Shown: positions 26,553 to 36,030, numbered from the stretch's first letter. The stretch is 64,000 nt of DNA from Amycolatopsis sp. EV170708-02-1 (GCF_022479115.1 NZ_CP092497.1:6014001-6078000), one strand, 5' to 3'. The notes: a model not told the origin generated them from the letters alone. Made by a program: numbers and translations.

Positions 26553-27548
26553 GTGGCCGTGACCGATCCCGTGGACATCCGCCTGCTCGCCGCCCTCGCG
26601 GACCTGGGCAAGGCGGCCGTACACGAGCTCGCGGCGAAGGTCGGGATGGATCCGCGCGAGGTCGCGTACCGCCTGGTCGCCCTCTCGGGCAGCGGATTGC
26701 CCCTGCTCGTGGGCGTGGAGAGCGACCCGAACGGGCTACGGTCCGCCATCGCCGGCGCGCCGCCCTCCTGGGCCCAGCAGCCCCAGCAACCTCAGCAGCC
26801 CCCTCAGCGTCCGCCCGGGCATTCCGGGCCGCACAACATCCAGGGCACCCCCTCCGGGCCGTACAACGTCCAAGGGACCCCGTCGGGCGCGTACAACGTG
26901 CACGGCACGCCTTCGGGCCGCTACCCCGGCCCGCCGTCGGCTCCGGTGCGCCAGCCGATGGCGCCACCTCAGCCACCGCCGCGCCCGCCCGCCCCGCCGC
27001 AGCAGCAGTTCGCGCCGCCGCCGATGGCGCCCGCCGACCCGGTGATGAGCACCTGGGGCGTCCCCCAGACCGCGTCGTGGGCACGCGGCGACGAACAGCA
27101 GGTCACCCCGCAGGCCGCCCCGGAGGGCAAGAAGGGCCGGACCGGCGACGTGATGGAGACCCAGGGCCTGGAGGGCGAGCAGCTCACCGTCCAGTTGCTC
27201 GAGGTCCAGGACCCGGCGGACTACCTGTTCAGCGCGGCGGGCTACTCGCTGGAGGCCGGGGAACGCTCGGTCGTGGTGCACACCGAGATCACCAACCGCG
27301 GGAACATCCCGTTCGTGTCGCTTCCGGACAACTACCTCGAACTGCTCACCGCGGACGGCAAGCCGATCGCGAAGGCGCCGGTCTCGCTGACCTCGCGGCC
27401 GCCGCACAAGATCGGCGTCCGGCCCGGCGAGACGCTGGGCGGGCACACCGTCTACGTGCTGCCGGACGCCACCCGCGTGGTCGCCGTGCGCTGGTCACCG
27501 CGGCCGGAGCCGGACGAGCGCACGCTGACCTGGTCGATCGAGGACTGA
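26553..27548 (+). CDS. Protein with AsnC-type HTH, Pro/Gln-rich repeat linker and C-terminal beta domain; function unknown
   Basis: The protein has 331 residues. Residues 1-50 look like an AsnC/Lrp-type helix-turn-helix (DIRLLAALADLGKAAVHELA, VGMDPREVAYRLVAL). Residues 70-185 are a low-complexity linker with QQPQQPQQPPQ and a decapeptide repeat (GTPSGPYNVQ, GTPSGAYNVH, then GTPSGRYPGP). Residues 215-331 form a beta-rich domain of the DUF4352/telomere-repeat-binding-like sort, with VVVHTEITNRGNIPFVSLPDNYLELL. No membrane segment or signal peptide is seen. It is divergent from DUF885 and convergent with the pseudouridine synthase gene. The start is GTG 26553. Confidence 0.75.
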   Translation: MAVTDPVDIRLLAALADLGKAAVHELAAKVGMDPREVAYRLVALSGSGLPLLVGVESDPNGLRSAIAGAPPSWAQQPQQPQQPPQRPPGHSGPHNIQGTPSGPYNVQGTPSGAYNVHGTPSGRYPGPPSAPVRQPMAPPQPPPRPPAPPQQQFAPPPMAPADPVMSTWGVPQTASWARGDEQQVTPQAAPEGKKGRTGDVMETQGLEGEQLTVQLLEVQDPADYLFSAAGYSLEAGERSVVVHTEITNRGNIPFVSLPDNYLELLTADGKPIAKAPVSLTSRPPHKIGVRPGETLGGHTVYVLPDATRVVAVRWSPRPEPDERTLTWSIED

Positions 27549-27561
27549 ACGCGGCCCGGGC

Positions 27562-28488
27562 CTAGTTCTCGTCCTGCAGGATCCGCAGCGCGTTCGCCAG
27601 GTCGTCCGGGTACTCCGATTCGAACTCGACCCAGCGCCCGTCGGCCGGATGGGCGAAGGCGAGCGTCTTCGCGTGCAGCCACTGCCGCGAAAGACCCAGC
27701 TTGCGCGCCAGCACGGGATCCGCGCCGTAGGTCAGGTCGCCGACGCACGGGTGCTTGAGCGCCGAGAAGTGCACGCGGATCTGGTGCGTGCGGCCGGTCT
27801 CCAGCTTGATCTGCGCCAGCGACGCCGCGCGGAACGCCTCGACGACCTCGTAGTGCGTGACGCTGGGCCGCCCGCCCTGGACGACGGCGAATTTGTAGTC
27901 GTGCCGGGGGTGCCGGTCGATCGGCGCGTCGATGGTGCCGCGCGTCGGGTCGGGGTGGCCCTGGACGATGGCGTGGTAGCCCTTGTCGACGGTGCGTTCC
28001 TTGAACGCCCGCTTCAGCACGGTGTACGCGTGCTCGCTCTTCGCCACGACCATCACGCCGGTGGTGCCGGCGTCCAGCCGGTGCACGACGCCCTGGCGTT
28101 CGGCCGCGCCCGAGGTCGCGATGCGCAGCCCGGCGGCGGCGAGCCCGCCGACGACGGTCGGCCCGGTCCAGCCCGGGCTCGGGTGCACGGCGACGCCGAC
28201 CGGCTTCGAGATCACCACGATGTCGTCGTCGTCGTGCAGGATCTTCATGCCCTCGACGGGCTCCGCGACGACCTCGATGGCCGAGGCCGGATCGGGCAGC
28301 GTCACTTCGAGCAGTCCGCCGGCGGTCAGCCGGTCCGACTTCCCGGCGGGCTTGCCGTCGAGATAGATCTCGCCGGATTCGGCCAGTTCCGCCACGACGG
28401 TGCGGGAAAGTCCCAGCAGTTTCGCCAGCCCCGCGTCGACGCGCATTCCGTCGAGCCCGTCGGGGACGGGCAGCATGCGCGCGCTCAT
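27562..28488 (-). CDS. rluD: RluA-family 23S rRNA/tRNA pseudouridine synthase (RluD-like)
   Basis: In this 308-residue protein an N-terminal S4-like RNA-binding domain ([28 protein letters not shown] region) precedes the PseudoU_synth_2 core. The core carries the signature [17 protein letters not shown], whose Asp is the catalytic nucleophile, and [16 protein letters not shown]. The downstream position after lspA (ATGA overlap) is the standard actinobacterial lspA-rluD order. The exact target uridines are inferred from family only. Confidence 0.9.
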   Translation of the reverse strand: MSARMLPVPDGLDGMRVDAGLAKLLGLSRTVVAELAESGEIYLDGKPAGKSDRLTAGGLLEVTLPDPASAIEVVAEPVEGMKILHDDDDIVVISKPVGVAVHPSPGWTGPTVVGGLAAAGLRIATSGAAERQGVVHRLDAGTTGVMVVAKSEHAYTVLKRAFKERTVDKGYHAIVQGHPDPTRGTIDAPIDRHPRHDYKFAVVQGGRPSVTHYEVVEAFRAASLAQIKLETGRTHQIRVHFSALKHPCVGDLTYGADPVLARKLGLSRQWLHAKTLAFAHPADGRWVEFESEYPDDLANALRILQDEN

Positions 28489-29048
28489 TCGGTCGCCGCC
28501 TTCTTCTTGTCCTTTGTGGATGTTCCGTCGTAGTCCTTGCCCAGCAAGGAAAGGATCACGATGAGCACACCGCCGACGCAGATCGCGGAGTCGGCGACGT
28601 TGAAGATCGCCCAGCCCTGCCCGTTCGGTGCGAAGGCGGAGATCATGTCGACCACGTGCCCCTGCAGCGGGCCGGGGGCGCGGAAGATCCGGTCGGTCAG
28701 GTTGCCGAGCGCGCCGGCCAGCACCAGGCCGAGCCCGATCGCCCAGCCGACCGAGCGCAGCCGCCGCGACAGCCAGACGATGGCGATCACGACGGCGATC
28801 GCGACCAGCGCGAGCACCCAGGTCAGGCCGGTCGCCATCGAGAAGGCGGCACCGGGGTTGCGCACCAGCTGGAAGTACACGAGCCCGCCGAGGAACTCGA
28901 CCGGCTGCCTGCCCTCCAGCGTGGACACGGCGATCTGCTTGGTGAGGAGGTCGATCCCCCACAGCACCGCGGCGACGACGAACACCACGGCGACGCGCTT
29001 CTTGGGCAGCGGCGGCGACGGTGGCGCGGTTTCGGGCTCTGTGCTCAC
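28485..29048 (-). CDS. lspA: Lipoprotein signal peptidase (signal peptidase II)
   Basis: This 187-residue protein has a polar N-terminus and four membrane helices. The catalytic aspartates are visible in [15 protein letters not shown] and [12 protein letters not shown], and the family motif [10 protein letters not shown] is present. It cleaves prolipoprotein signal peptides after lipid attachment. GTG 29048 gives a 4-nt overlap with the upstream membrane-protein gene; GTG 29063 would extend by five residues. It forms a coupled operon: membrane protein - lspA - rluD. Confidence 0.93.
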   Translation of the reverse strand: MSTEPETAPPSPPLPKKRVAVVFVVAAVLWGIDLLTKQIAVSTLEGRQPVEFLGGLVYFQLVRNPGAAFSMATGLTWVLALVAIAVVIAIVWLSRRLRSVGWAIGLGLVLAGALGNLTDRIFRAPGPLQGHVVDMISAFAPNGQGWAIFNVADSAICVGGVLIVILSLLGKDYDGTSTKDKKKAATE

Positions 29049-29650
29049 TCCCCCATTGTCCACTGAGCGTGTTCAGGCCTCCCCTTCGGCCTGCTCAGCA
29101 GGGCCGCGAACGCTCCGGCGAGCGCGACCAGCGACGAAAGCACCAGCGCGAGCTGTCCCTGCGCGAGCACGACCGCGCAGAGCGCGAACGCCACGGCCAC
29201 GATCAGCACCAGCACGCTGCGGTCCAGCCAGGCCAGCAGGACCAGGCCAAGCGTCAGCAGGAGCGCGCTCCGGGTGTCGCCGTCGAGGTCGAACTCCCAG
29301 TAGCCGACCAGATCGGCCAGCGCGATGGCGACCAGTACGCCGAGCGCGATCGCGACGACCTTCCACCACCGCATGGTCTTCGTCCGAAGGGCGTAGAACA
29401 GCACCGTGCCGAGGTAGACCGCGAAGACGGCGAACAGCCAGTTGTCCATCCTGCCGATGGCGCCGGCCGAAACCGCGGTCAGGGGCGTCCCCACGCTCTG
29501 GACGGAGCCGAACATGCCGCCGTCCCCGTAAGGCACGTAGGCGAACCACCCCTCGGACCGGCGCGTGCCGACGGACAAGGCCACCACGGCCAGCTGGGCG
29601 AATCCCAGCAACGCCAGCGGAAACCAGTAACGCGGTCGCTCGTTCCCCAT
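29045..29650 (-). CDS. Hypothetical six-helix membrane protein
   Basis: This 201-residue protein has about six hydrophobic segments. A first-loop region [21 protein letters not shown] is polar and probably outside, and the conserved-looking [30 protein letters not shown] separates helices 2 and 3. I do not recognise the family. It is translationally coupled to lspA (4-nt overlap), so it is made together with the lipoprotein-processing enzyme, but a shared job is only a guess. Confidence 0.75.
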   Translation of the reverse strand: MGNERPRYWFPLALLGFAQLAVVALSVGTRRSEGWFAYVPYGDGGMFGSVQSVGTPLTAVSAGAIGRMDNWLFAVFAVYLGTVLFYALRTKTMRWWKVVAIALGVLVAIALADLVGYWEFDLDGDTRSALLLTLGLVLLAWLDRSVLVLIVAVAFALCAVVLAQGQLALVLSSLVALAGAFAALLSRPKGRPEHAQWTMGE

Positions 29651-29669
29651 GCGGGGTGAGGGTAGTGGC

Positions 29670-31025
29670 TCAGGCGCAGAACGGAGGCAGTTCGCGCGGA
29701 TCGTTCTCCGGCACCCAGCGGCCTTCCGGCTTCTCGTACTGCCAGCGCGCGCCGCGGGCGACGATCTGGCGCAGCGCCAGCACGATCCGGTCCACGTGTT
29801 CGGTGGTGCTGCCGAGGCCGAGGCTGACGCGCACGGCCTGCTGGCCCGTCGAACCGGCGACGGCGATCAGCCGCTTGGTCGCCACGTGCGCGCAGAAAGC
29901 GCCGTCCCGCACGCCGATGCCGTACTCCGCGGAAAGGACCGCGGCCAGCCAGCCGGGGTCGAAACCGTCGACGACGAAGCTGAGCGTGCCGACGCGGTCG
30001 ACAGGCGCGTCGAACAACCGCAGTTCGGCGAATCCGGGGATGGCGGCGAGGCCGCGACGCAGCCGCGCGAGCAGTTCCTCTTCGTGGGCGACGATGCCGT
30101 CCCAGGTCGCGGCCAGCGTCTCGCAGGCGACACCCAGCGCGTAGACGCCGACGGTGTTGGGGGAACCGGCTTCGTGCCGCTCGGCACCGGAATTCCAGAC
30201 CACACCGAGGTTTTCGGAGTCACGGGTGACGAGTTTCGTCGCGCCGCCGCCGGCGAGGTACGGCTGGGCCGCACGCAGCCAGTCGGCGCGGCCGATCAGC
30301 GCGCCGGCGCCGAACGGCGCGTACAGCTTGTGGCCGGACAGCGCGACGTAGTCGACGTCCAGTTCGCGCACCGAGATCTTCCGGTGCGGCGCGAGCTGCG
30401 CCGCGTCGAGCGCGATCCGGGCGCCGTGCCGACGTGCCACGGCCGCGATCTCCTTGACCGGCAACAGTTCCCCGGTCACGTTGGAGGCACCGGTGAGGAC
30501 GACCAGCCGCGGGCCCTGCGGGCAGTCGGCGAGCGCTTCGTCCACAGCGGACACCGCGGCGAGGCGGGTGCGCGGCGTCTCGACGCGGCGGACGTTCGGA
30601 CCCTTCCACGGCAGCAGCGCGGCGTGGTGCTCGGTGTCGAACACGACGACCGACGTGTGCTTCGGCAGGCTGCGCGCGAGAAGGTTGAAGGAATCGGTGG
30701 TGTTGCGAGTGAACACGACGGTGTCGGTCGATCGCGCGTCGACGAAGTCCCGCAGGATTCCGCGCGTGCGCTCGTAAAGCTTGGTCGAAACCTGCGAGGC
30801 GAACCCGGCCCCGCGGTGCACGCTGGCGTACCAGGGCAGGAATTCGTCGACCGCGGCCCGCACCTTGTCCAGACAGGGGGCGCTCGCCGCGTGATCGAGG
30901 TTGGCGTAGCCGATGTCTCCGCCGGTGACCAGCGGAACCCGCAGATCGGCGCAGGCGACGGTCGGGATTTCGTGCGTGGCAACGGTTTCAGCGGAAACAC
31001 CGGTGCGTTCGAGAGCGAGGGTCAT
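29670..31025 (-). CDS. Aminotransferase class V, cysteine-desulfurase-like, under a SAM-IV riboswitch
   Basis: This 451-residue PLP enzyme has the Schiff-base lysine in ALSGHKLYAPFG, the cofactor Asp in RIALDAAQLAPHRK, and a candidate catalytic Cys in RDGAFCAHVA, aligned with the CxH loop of cysteine desulfurases. It therefore probably mobilises sulfur from cysteine or a related thiol. ATG 31025 is preferred over 31031, because GGAGG abuts the first ATG but lies 6 nt before the second. The leader 60-150 nt upstream is a SAM-IV riboswitch, so expression should fall when S-adenosylmethionine is plentiful. This supports a role in sulfur or methionine metabolism rather than Fe-S assembly. No SUF genes are adjacent. 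Confidence 0.85.
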   Translation of the reverse strand: MTLALERTGVSAETVATHEIPTVACADLRVPLVTGGDIGYANLDHAASAPCLDKVRAAVDEFLPWYASVHRGAGFASQVSTKLYERTRGILRDFVDARSTDTVVFTRNTTDSFNLLARSLPKHTSVVVFDTEHHAALLPWKGPNVRRVETPRTRLAAVSAVDEALADCPQGPRLVVLTGASNVTGELLPVKEIAAVARRHGARIALDAAQLAPHRKISVRELDVDYVALSGHKLYAPFGAGALIGRADWLRAAQPYLAGGGATKLVTRDSENLGVVWNSGAERHEAGSPNTVGVYALGVACETLAATWDGIVAHEEELLARLRRGLAAIPGFAELRLFDAPVDRVGTLSFVVDGFDPGWLAAVLSAEYGIGVRDGAFCAHVATKRLIAVAGSTGQQAVRVSLGLGSTTEHVDRIVLALRQIVARGARWQYEKPEGRWVPENDPRELPPFCA

Positions 31026-31086
31026 CGTCATCCTCCGGGCCAGGGGACCCGGCGAGGATCCCGCGCTTGCCCGTCGCACCGCGCGA

Positions 31087-31173
31087 CGAGCCAGGTCCTC
31101 ACCCGGGGCACCCCACCGCGGAAGGAGGGTTGCCGGTCAGCTAGCCGGGGCTTGACGCTGACACTCGTGACCT
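31087..31173 (-). ncRNA. SAM-IV riboswitch
   Basis: Read on the minus strand, the leader begins GGTCACGAGTGTCAGCG, continues with CAAGCCCCGGCTAGCTGACC and CGGCAACCCTCC, and then CGCGGTGGGGTGCCCCGGGT before closing with GAGGACCTGG. These blocks and their order match the actinobacterial SAM-IV class that binds S-adenosylmethionine. The closing GGTC/GACC stem pairs 31169-31172 with 31093-31096. Between the aptamer and the start codon, CCGGG and CCCGG flank the SD, so translational control is possible. No clear terminator with U-tract is present. Confidence 0.88.
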
Positions 31174-31267
31174 ACGGACGAAGTTAGCGGATGGGCGGGC
31201 GATCGAGCCAGCCCTCGTCCGCATCTTGAGACGCCGCTCACGTCGTCCGCGAGCGGGGATAACCGCT

Positions 31268-31291
31268 GCCCGGCGCCGCGCCGCGCCGGGC
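31268..31291 (-). terminator. Hairpin downstream of M23 peptidase gene
   Basis: GCCCGGCGC and GCGCCGGGC form perfect 9-bp arms around a 6-nt loop, and a weaker stem extends outside. The hairpin lies 9 bp beyond the peptidase stop and has no T-tract, as expected for an I-shaped actinobacterial terminator. Confidence 0.65.
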
Positions 31292-31300
31292 AACGGCAGG

Positions 31301-31984
31301 TCAGACCCGGAATCGGCCGGGCAGCGGGACGGTCGCGCGGGAGGAGACCTCGGTCGCGGTACCCGAGTACTGATCGGTGCCCGCGGTGAACTGCCAGCCG
31401 CCGAAGGTCTTGCCGTCGACGGCTTCGCCGTAGGCCTCGGCGACCTTGGTCGAGACCTCGTCGTAGGACAGGCCGTTCCAGTTGCCCGCGCCGACCCCGA
31501 AGTCGCGCGAGTCGCCGCCCTGGGCGGCGGCCGTGGGCAGGGTCCACAGGGTGAAGTGCACGTGGGCGCCGGTGCTGCTGCCGCCGCAGGGCAGCGCGTT
31601 GCCGGTGCGGCCGAGGGCGTCGCCCGGGGCGACCTTCTGGCCGTCGGTGACCGAAATGTTCTCCATGTGGTAGTACCCGGTGCGCCAGCCGCCGTCGTGG
31701 TCGACGGTCACCCAGTCGCCGCCGGAGCAGTGCTGGATCCGCACCGTGCCCGCCAGCGGGGCGCGGACGGTCTTGTCGCCCGGGCTGAAGTCGATGGCGT
31801 TCTTCACCCCGGACGTGCCGTTGTCCGAGTGGATCCCCGCCGAGTAGACGGACTGGCCCGTGTCGAAAGGCAGCCCGAAGGCGGGAAAAGCGCCGGCCGC
31901 AGTAGCCGTCGGGGCGGCGATAACCACTCCGACGAGTGCCAGAGTGGCCCCCAGGCCAGCGAACCGCGCAGGAAGTTTCGTCAC
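31301..31984 (-). CDS. Secreted M23-family metallopeptidase (LasA-like)
   Basis: In this 227-residue protein, the first 28-30 residues form a signal peptide ending near TATAAGA. The M23 core shows the first zinc ligands in GIHSDNGTSGVKNAIDF, then GYYHMENI and the HVHF motif in GAHVHFTLW, with a short LasA-like C-terminal part. It should cleave peptide cross-links of peptidoglycan outside the cell. Start GTG 31984 is supported by AAGGAG upstream. No c-di-AMP riboswitch was recognised in the 131-bp leader. Confidence 0.88.
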   Translation of the reverse strand: MTKLPARFAGLGATLALVGVVIAAPTATAAGAFPAFGLPFDTGQSVYSAGIHSDNGTSGVKNAIDFSPGDKTVRAPLAGTVRIQHCSGGDWVTVDHDGGWRTGYYHMENISVTDGQKVAPGDALGRTGNALPCGGSSTGAHVHFTLWTLPTAAAQGGDSRDFGVGAGNWNGLSYDEVSTKVAEAYGEAVDGKTFGGWQFTAGTDQYSGTATEVSSRATVPLPGRFRV

Positions 31985-32115
31985 CGTGCGTACTCCTTAC
32001 CCCGTGACACTCACCCATTCGATGGAGTCGATTGCGGGGAAAGTAATCCAAAAGGAGTACAAATGGGAAGAAGTTTCTGAGATCACCCGACGAACAGCTG
32101 GTGCCGGTTCGTGAC

Positions 32116-33594
32116 CTACTGGCCGGATTCGCCCTTCCACCTGGCGAGGCGGCCCGCGCGGTCGACGGCCCGCAGGCGTCGTTCGGCCGCGTCACGGGCT
32201 TCGGCGGTGGTCACGACGAGTAACTGGTCGCGCTCCTGAAGCCGGGTGTTCTTGTTCGGCGTGAAGCCGGACCCATCGCGGACGAGGAGGCTGATCGTCG
32301 CTCCCACCGGCAGCCGCAGTTCGGCCAGGTACACGCCGTGCATCTTCGATCCGGTGTTGATCCGGACCTGCAGGAGTTCCGCGCCCATCTCGTCGAGCGG
32401 CGCAGAGTCGACGTCGATCTCGTGCGCTTCGGCGTGCTGGGCCAGCCCGAGCGCTCGCGCGAGCGGGGTCAGCGTCGCCCCTTGGAGCAGCGTCAGCACG
32501 ATGACCAGCACGAACACCGCATCGACCAGCTCTTGCGCGCCGGGCACCCCGGACGACAGCGGGATCAGCGCCAGCACGATCGGGACCGCTCCGCGCAGCC
32601 CCGCCCACGACAGGAACACCTGTTCTCGCCAAGGGATCTTGAACGGCAGCGCGGACAGGAGCACCGACAGCGGACGGGCGAGCAACAACACGACCGCGCC
32701 CGCGACCAGGCCCTGGACCAGGCTCTCGAAGATCCTGCTCGGCGAGGCGAACAGGCCCAGCAGCACGAACAGGCCGATCTGCGCGAGCCAGCCGAGCCCT
32801 TCGGCGAAGGAGAGCGTGTCCGAGCGGTGCGGCAGCTTCGAGTTGCCCAGCACCAGGGCCGCGACGTAGGTGGCGAGCAGCCCCGACGCGTGGGCGAGCT
32901 GCCCGCTCGAATACGCCACGACGCACACCGCGACGGTGGCCAGCGGGTACAGACCGGTGGCGGGAAGCGCCGCCCGGCGCAGCGCGAACGCCCCGCCCCA
33001 GCCGAAGGCCAGGCCGATCACCAGCCCGGCGGCGAGTTCGTAGACCACCAGCAGCGGCAGCGACCAGTCGACGGTCGCCCCCTCGGCGAGGACGACGACG
33101 GCGATGTAGGCCGGGGCGTCGTTGATCCCGGACTCGATCTCCAGCGCGCCCACGAGCCGCTTCCCGATCCCCGCCGATCTCAGCACGGAGAAGACCGCCG
33201 CGGCGTCGGTCGAGGCGAGCACCGCGCCCCACAGCAACGCCATCCGCCAGTCCAGGCCCAGCAACCAGTGCAAAGCCGCGCCGGTGACCGCGATGCTCAC
33301 CGCGACGGCCACTGTGGACAGTGCGATTCCGATGCCCAGCGAGGGTTTCACGGCCGTCCACCGGGTGGTGAGGCCACCTTCGGACAGGATCATCACCAGC
33401 GCGGCGAGGCCGAGCGACTGGGTGAGCTCGGGGTTGTCGTACTGGATGCCGAACCCGGCTTCGCCGAGCAGGACACCCATCCCCAGGTACAGCAGGAGCG
33501 AGGGAAGGCCGACCCGGATCGACACCCGGACGGCGATCACGGCGACGAGAAGCACCGCACCACCGGTGCCGAGGATGAGCGGGAGCTGCTCCAT
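32116..33594 (-). CDS. Potassium/proton antiporter (CPA1, NhaP2/CvrA-like) with RCK_C domain
   Basis: The protein has 492 residues. About 12 helices span residues 1-385 with the CPA signatures ASTDAAAVFSVLRS and ESGINDAP, where the Asp of the ND pair is the ion-binding residue. A cytosolic TrkA-C/RCK_C domain at about 400-475 (LAELRLPVGATISLLVRDG) would bind a regulatory nucleotide. This arrangement is that of NhaP2/CvrA, which exports K+ or Na+ in exchange for protons and protects at high pH or osmolarity. The start is ATG 33594 with AGGCGAC just upstream. Confidence 0.9.
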   Translation of the reverse strand: MEQLPLILGTGGAVLLVAVIAVRVSIRVGLPSLLLYLGMGVLLGEAGFGIQYDNPELTQSLGLAALVMILSEGGLTTRWTAVKPSLGIGIALSTVAVAVSIAVTGAALHWLLGLDWRMALLWGAVLASTDAAAVFSVLRSAGIGKRLVGALEIESGINDAPAYIAVVVLAEGATVDWSLPLLVVYELAAGLVIGLAFGWGGAFALRRAALPATGLYPLATVAVCVVAYSSGQLAHASGLLATYVAALVLGNSKLPHRSDTLSFAEGLGWLAQIGLFVLLGLFASPSRIFESLVQGLVAGAVVLLLARPLSVLLSALPFKIPWREQVFLSWAGLRGAVPIVLALIPLSSGVPGAQELVDAVFVLVIVLTLLQGATLTPLARALGLAQHAEAHEIDVDSAPLDEMGAELLQVRINTGSKMHGVYLAELRLPVGATISLLVRDGSGFTPNKNTRLQERDQLLVVTTAEARDAAERRLRAVDRAGRLARWKGESGQ

Positions 33595-33706
33595 GTCGCC
33601 TCCCGTTCCGGTCGCCGTGAGGGCTCCAGAATAGTGAGGCGGTGATCGTCACACGTTCGTGTACCGGTCGGAAAGCGCCCGGATAACCTGTGTTACAGAC
33701 TGTCCA

Positions 33707-34390
33707 TTAGGGACTGCGCAGGGCCACCAGGTCGACACCGAGTTCCGCGAACGGCTTTTCCGCCGCGGGCAGGACCTTCACCGCGCGGTTGCCCTCACGG
33801 GACAACCAGCCGGCGCTCACTCCGTGAGACAGTAACGCCGCGGGGACCCGGCCTGCCAAATGATCACGTCGAACCGTCCAATCGAGACAGTCACGCAGCA
33901 TCGGACGGCGACCGCCGTCGATCTCCACCCCGAACGCGCCGAGCACCTCGCGTCCGCGACCGGTCAGCGTCAGCCCGTCGGCGTCGTCGATCAGCCCGGT
34001 GGCGAGCATCCCGTCCCGCAGCGCGACCCCGACCGTCCCGGCGAGGTGGTCGTAGCAGGTCCTGGCGAACTCGAGCCGCTTCGCCCGCACCGAAGACTTC
34101 AGCCCCTTTACCGGCCGGTGCTCCGCGTGCTGTGCCAGGTGCTCGATCAGCTCCGCCACCCGGGGGTCGGCTATCCGGACGTACCTGTGCCTCCCCTGCT
34201 TGACCCGCACGACGAACCCGGCGTCGGTCAGCTTCGTCACGTGCTCGCTCGCCGTCGACGTGGCCACCTCGGCCGCGCCCGCCAGCTCGGTCACCGTCCA
34301 GGCGCGGCCGTCGAGCAGCGCGAGGCACATCGACGCGCGGCTCGGATCGGCGAGCACGGCCGCGACCTCGGCGAGTGCGATCGTTTCCAT
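33707..34390 (-). CDS. ArsR-type winged-helix transcriptional regulator
   Basis: In this 227-residue protein, residues 5-85 are an ArsR winged helix (LADPSRASMCLALLDGRAWTVTELA then VATSTASEHVTKLTDAGFVV). A conserved extension of about 130 residues is found in many actinobacterial ArsR proteins that carry no metal site. No CxC metal motif is present in the recognition helix, so it probably does not sense arsenic or cadmium. The 3' neighbour is the antiporter gene on the same strand, 112 bp away. Its target is unknown. Confidence 0.85.
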   Translation of the reverse strand: METIALAEVAAVLADPSRASMCLALLDGRAWTVTELAGAAEVATSTASEHVTKLTDAGFVVRVKQGRHRYVRIADPRVAELIEHLAQHAEHRPVKGLKSSVRAKRLEFARTCYDHLAGTVGVALRDGMLATGLIDDADGLTLTGRGREVLGAFGVEIDGGRRPMLRDCLDWTVRRDHLAGRVPAALLSHGVSAGWLSREGNRAVKVLPAAEKPFAELGVDLVALRSP

Positions 34391-34434
34391 GCGTCCACCG
34401 TAGAAGACCCACGCTTCGGCGACGGCCGAACTCC

Positions 34435-36030
34435 TCAGCCCGCCAGGAACTTCGCCGCCAGCTGGACCGCGGGCTTGGAATCGTTGGACCCTTCGAGCAT
34501 GACGGCGAAGGCGACGTCCCCGCGATAGCCGACGAACCAGCCGTTGGCGTCCGCGCCCGACCCGAACTGCGCCGTGCCGGTCTTGCCGAAGACGGCCCCG
34601 CTGCCCTTCAACGCTTTCGCGGTCCCCGTCGTGCAGACCTCGCGCATCATCGCGCGGACCTGGTTCAGCACTCCCGCCGGCGGGGCCTGGTACCCGGCGT
34701 TGACCTTGGTCTCCAGCCCCTGCCAGAGCTTCGGAACCACCGGCTTCCCCGTCGCGACCGTCGCGGCCATGAGCGCCGCGCCCAGCGGGCTGACCTGCAC
34801 CCTGCCCTGGCCGATCCCGGCCTCGACCTGCTCGTCACCGCTGCCCGACGGCTCCACCTTCCCGGCCTCCGTCGACAGTCCGGGGATCTCGAAGTCGGCG
34901 TTGAGGCCGAGCTGGCTCGCGGCCTTCGCGAGGCCGTCCGCAGGCAGCTGCCCGGCGAGCCGCCCGAAGGTCGTGTTGCACGACGCGGCGAACGCCGTCT
35001 TCAGGGAAACGGTCCCCAGGTCGAACCCGTTGTCGTTCTTGAGCGTACGGGTGCCGATCTGCTCGCTGCCCGGGCAGGGCAGCGGGGAGTCGGCGGTGAC
35101 GCTGCCCTGCTGCAGCGCTGCGGTCGCCGTGGCGATCTTGAAGGCCGAGCCCGGCGAGTACAGGCCGTTGAGCGCCTTCGGCTGGTTCCCGGCGGCGCCA
35201 TTCTGCGCGACCGCCAGGAGCTCGCCCGAGGTCTTCATCGCGACGATGATCGCCGGTCCTTGGAAGCCGTCGACGGCTTTCTGAGCCGCGGTCTGGGACG
35301 CCACACTCAACGTCGAAACCAGCGGCTTGTCGGTCTCGGCGGCCTGCCCGAACAGCGTCTCGACCGGTTTGCCGGAGACGTCGACGCGAGACACGGTGAC
35401 GGTCGTCGCGGCGCCGCTGTTCTCCCCGGAGGCGACCTTGGCCAACGCTCCCTGCAGGATCGGCGCGACGCCCGTCGCGTCACCGCCGACCAGCGCCTTG
35501 CCGTCGCGGTCGGCCACGATCGGTTTGGCCGAAACGGGGGCGACGGAAAGCCGCTGCCCGGCTTCGAGCTTCGGGTGGATCACCGACATCGCCCAGCGGA
35601 CCGTCCACTTCCCGGCGTTGCGCACCAGGTCCAGCTTGCCCTCGTACTTCCAGACGGTGTTACCCGCGAACGTCCACGCGACGTGGAAGGTGGCCGACGT
35701 CGTGGTCGCGTTGCCCGGCGTCGTCGGGACTTCGCCGAGCGACGTCCTGACCGACGCCCCGTTGAGCGTGTTGCGCGTCCCGGTCAGCGCGGCCGTGGCC
35801 GCCGCCGGATCGTCGACCGGGGCGGTGGTCAGGTCGCCGGTGTCGAACAGCCGCAGGAACCGGCCGGCGACCTGCGCCGGGCTGTCCTGCACGCTCTCGG
35901 TGGAGTCCCCCGGGCCGGAAGCCGCGGGCGCCCGGTCCTCCTTGACCAGCAGCACCACCCCGGCCACCACGATGGCGACCACCGCCAGCGCGGCGCCGAT
36001 CAGGATCCCTCTTTTCCGGGCAGGACTCAT
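34435..36030 (-). CDS. Class B penicillin-binding protein (MecA_N/NTF2-like + transpeptidase)
   Basis: In this 531-residue protein, one N-terminal membrane anchor is followed by an NTF2-like MecA_N domain (about 45-150), a PBP dimer domain, and a transpeptidase domain. The transpeptidase carries the three active-site motifs: SPGSAFKI (nucleophile Ser plus Lys), SCNTTF, and KTGTAQF. It should cross-link peptidoglycan and bind beta-lactams; low-affinity resistance is possible but not shown. ATG 36030 is fixed by GGGGAGAG about 7 nt upstream; ATG 36048 has no SD. It is similar in layout to M. tuberculosis Rv2864c. It lies 210 bp downstream of ileS, behind a 50-bp palindrome. Confidence 0.9.
   Translation of the reverse strand: MSPARKRGILIGAALAVVAIVVAGVVLLVKEDRAPAASGPGDSTESVQDSPAQVAGRFLRLFDTGDLTTAPVDDPAAATAALTGTRNTLNGASVRTSLGEVPTTPGNATTTSATFHVAWTFAGNTVWKYEGKLDLVRNAGKWTVRWAMSVIHPKLEAGQRLSVAPVSAKPIVADRDGKALVGGDATGVAPILQGALAKVASGENSGAATTVTVSRVDVSGKPVETLFGQAAETDKPLVSTLSVASQTAAQKAVDGFQGPAIIVAMKTSGELLAVAQNGAAGNQPKALNGLYSPGSAFKIATATAALQQGSVTADSPLPCPGSEQIGTRTLKNDNGFDLGTVSLKTAFAASCNTTFGRLAGQLPADGLAKAASQLGLNADFEIPGLSTEAGKVEPSGSGDEQVEAGIGQGRVQVSPLGAALMAATVATGKPVVPKLWQGLETKVNAGYQAPPAGVLNQVRAMMREVCTTGTAKALKGSGAVFGKTGTAQFGSGADANGWFVGYRGDVAFAVMLEGSNDSKPAVQLAAKFLAG

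Noticed and set aside
31985..32115. Possible c-di-AMP (ydaO) riboswitch before the M23 peptidase
   Set aside because: The conserved blocks of that class are not present in the 131-bp leader.
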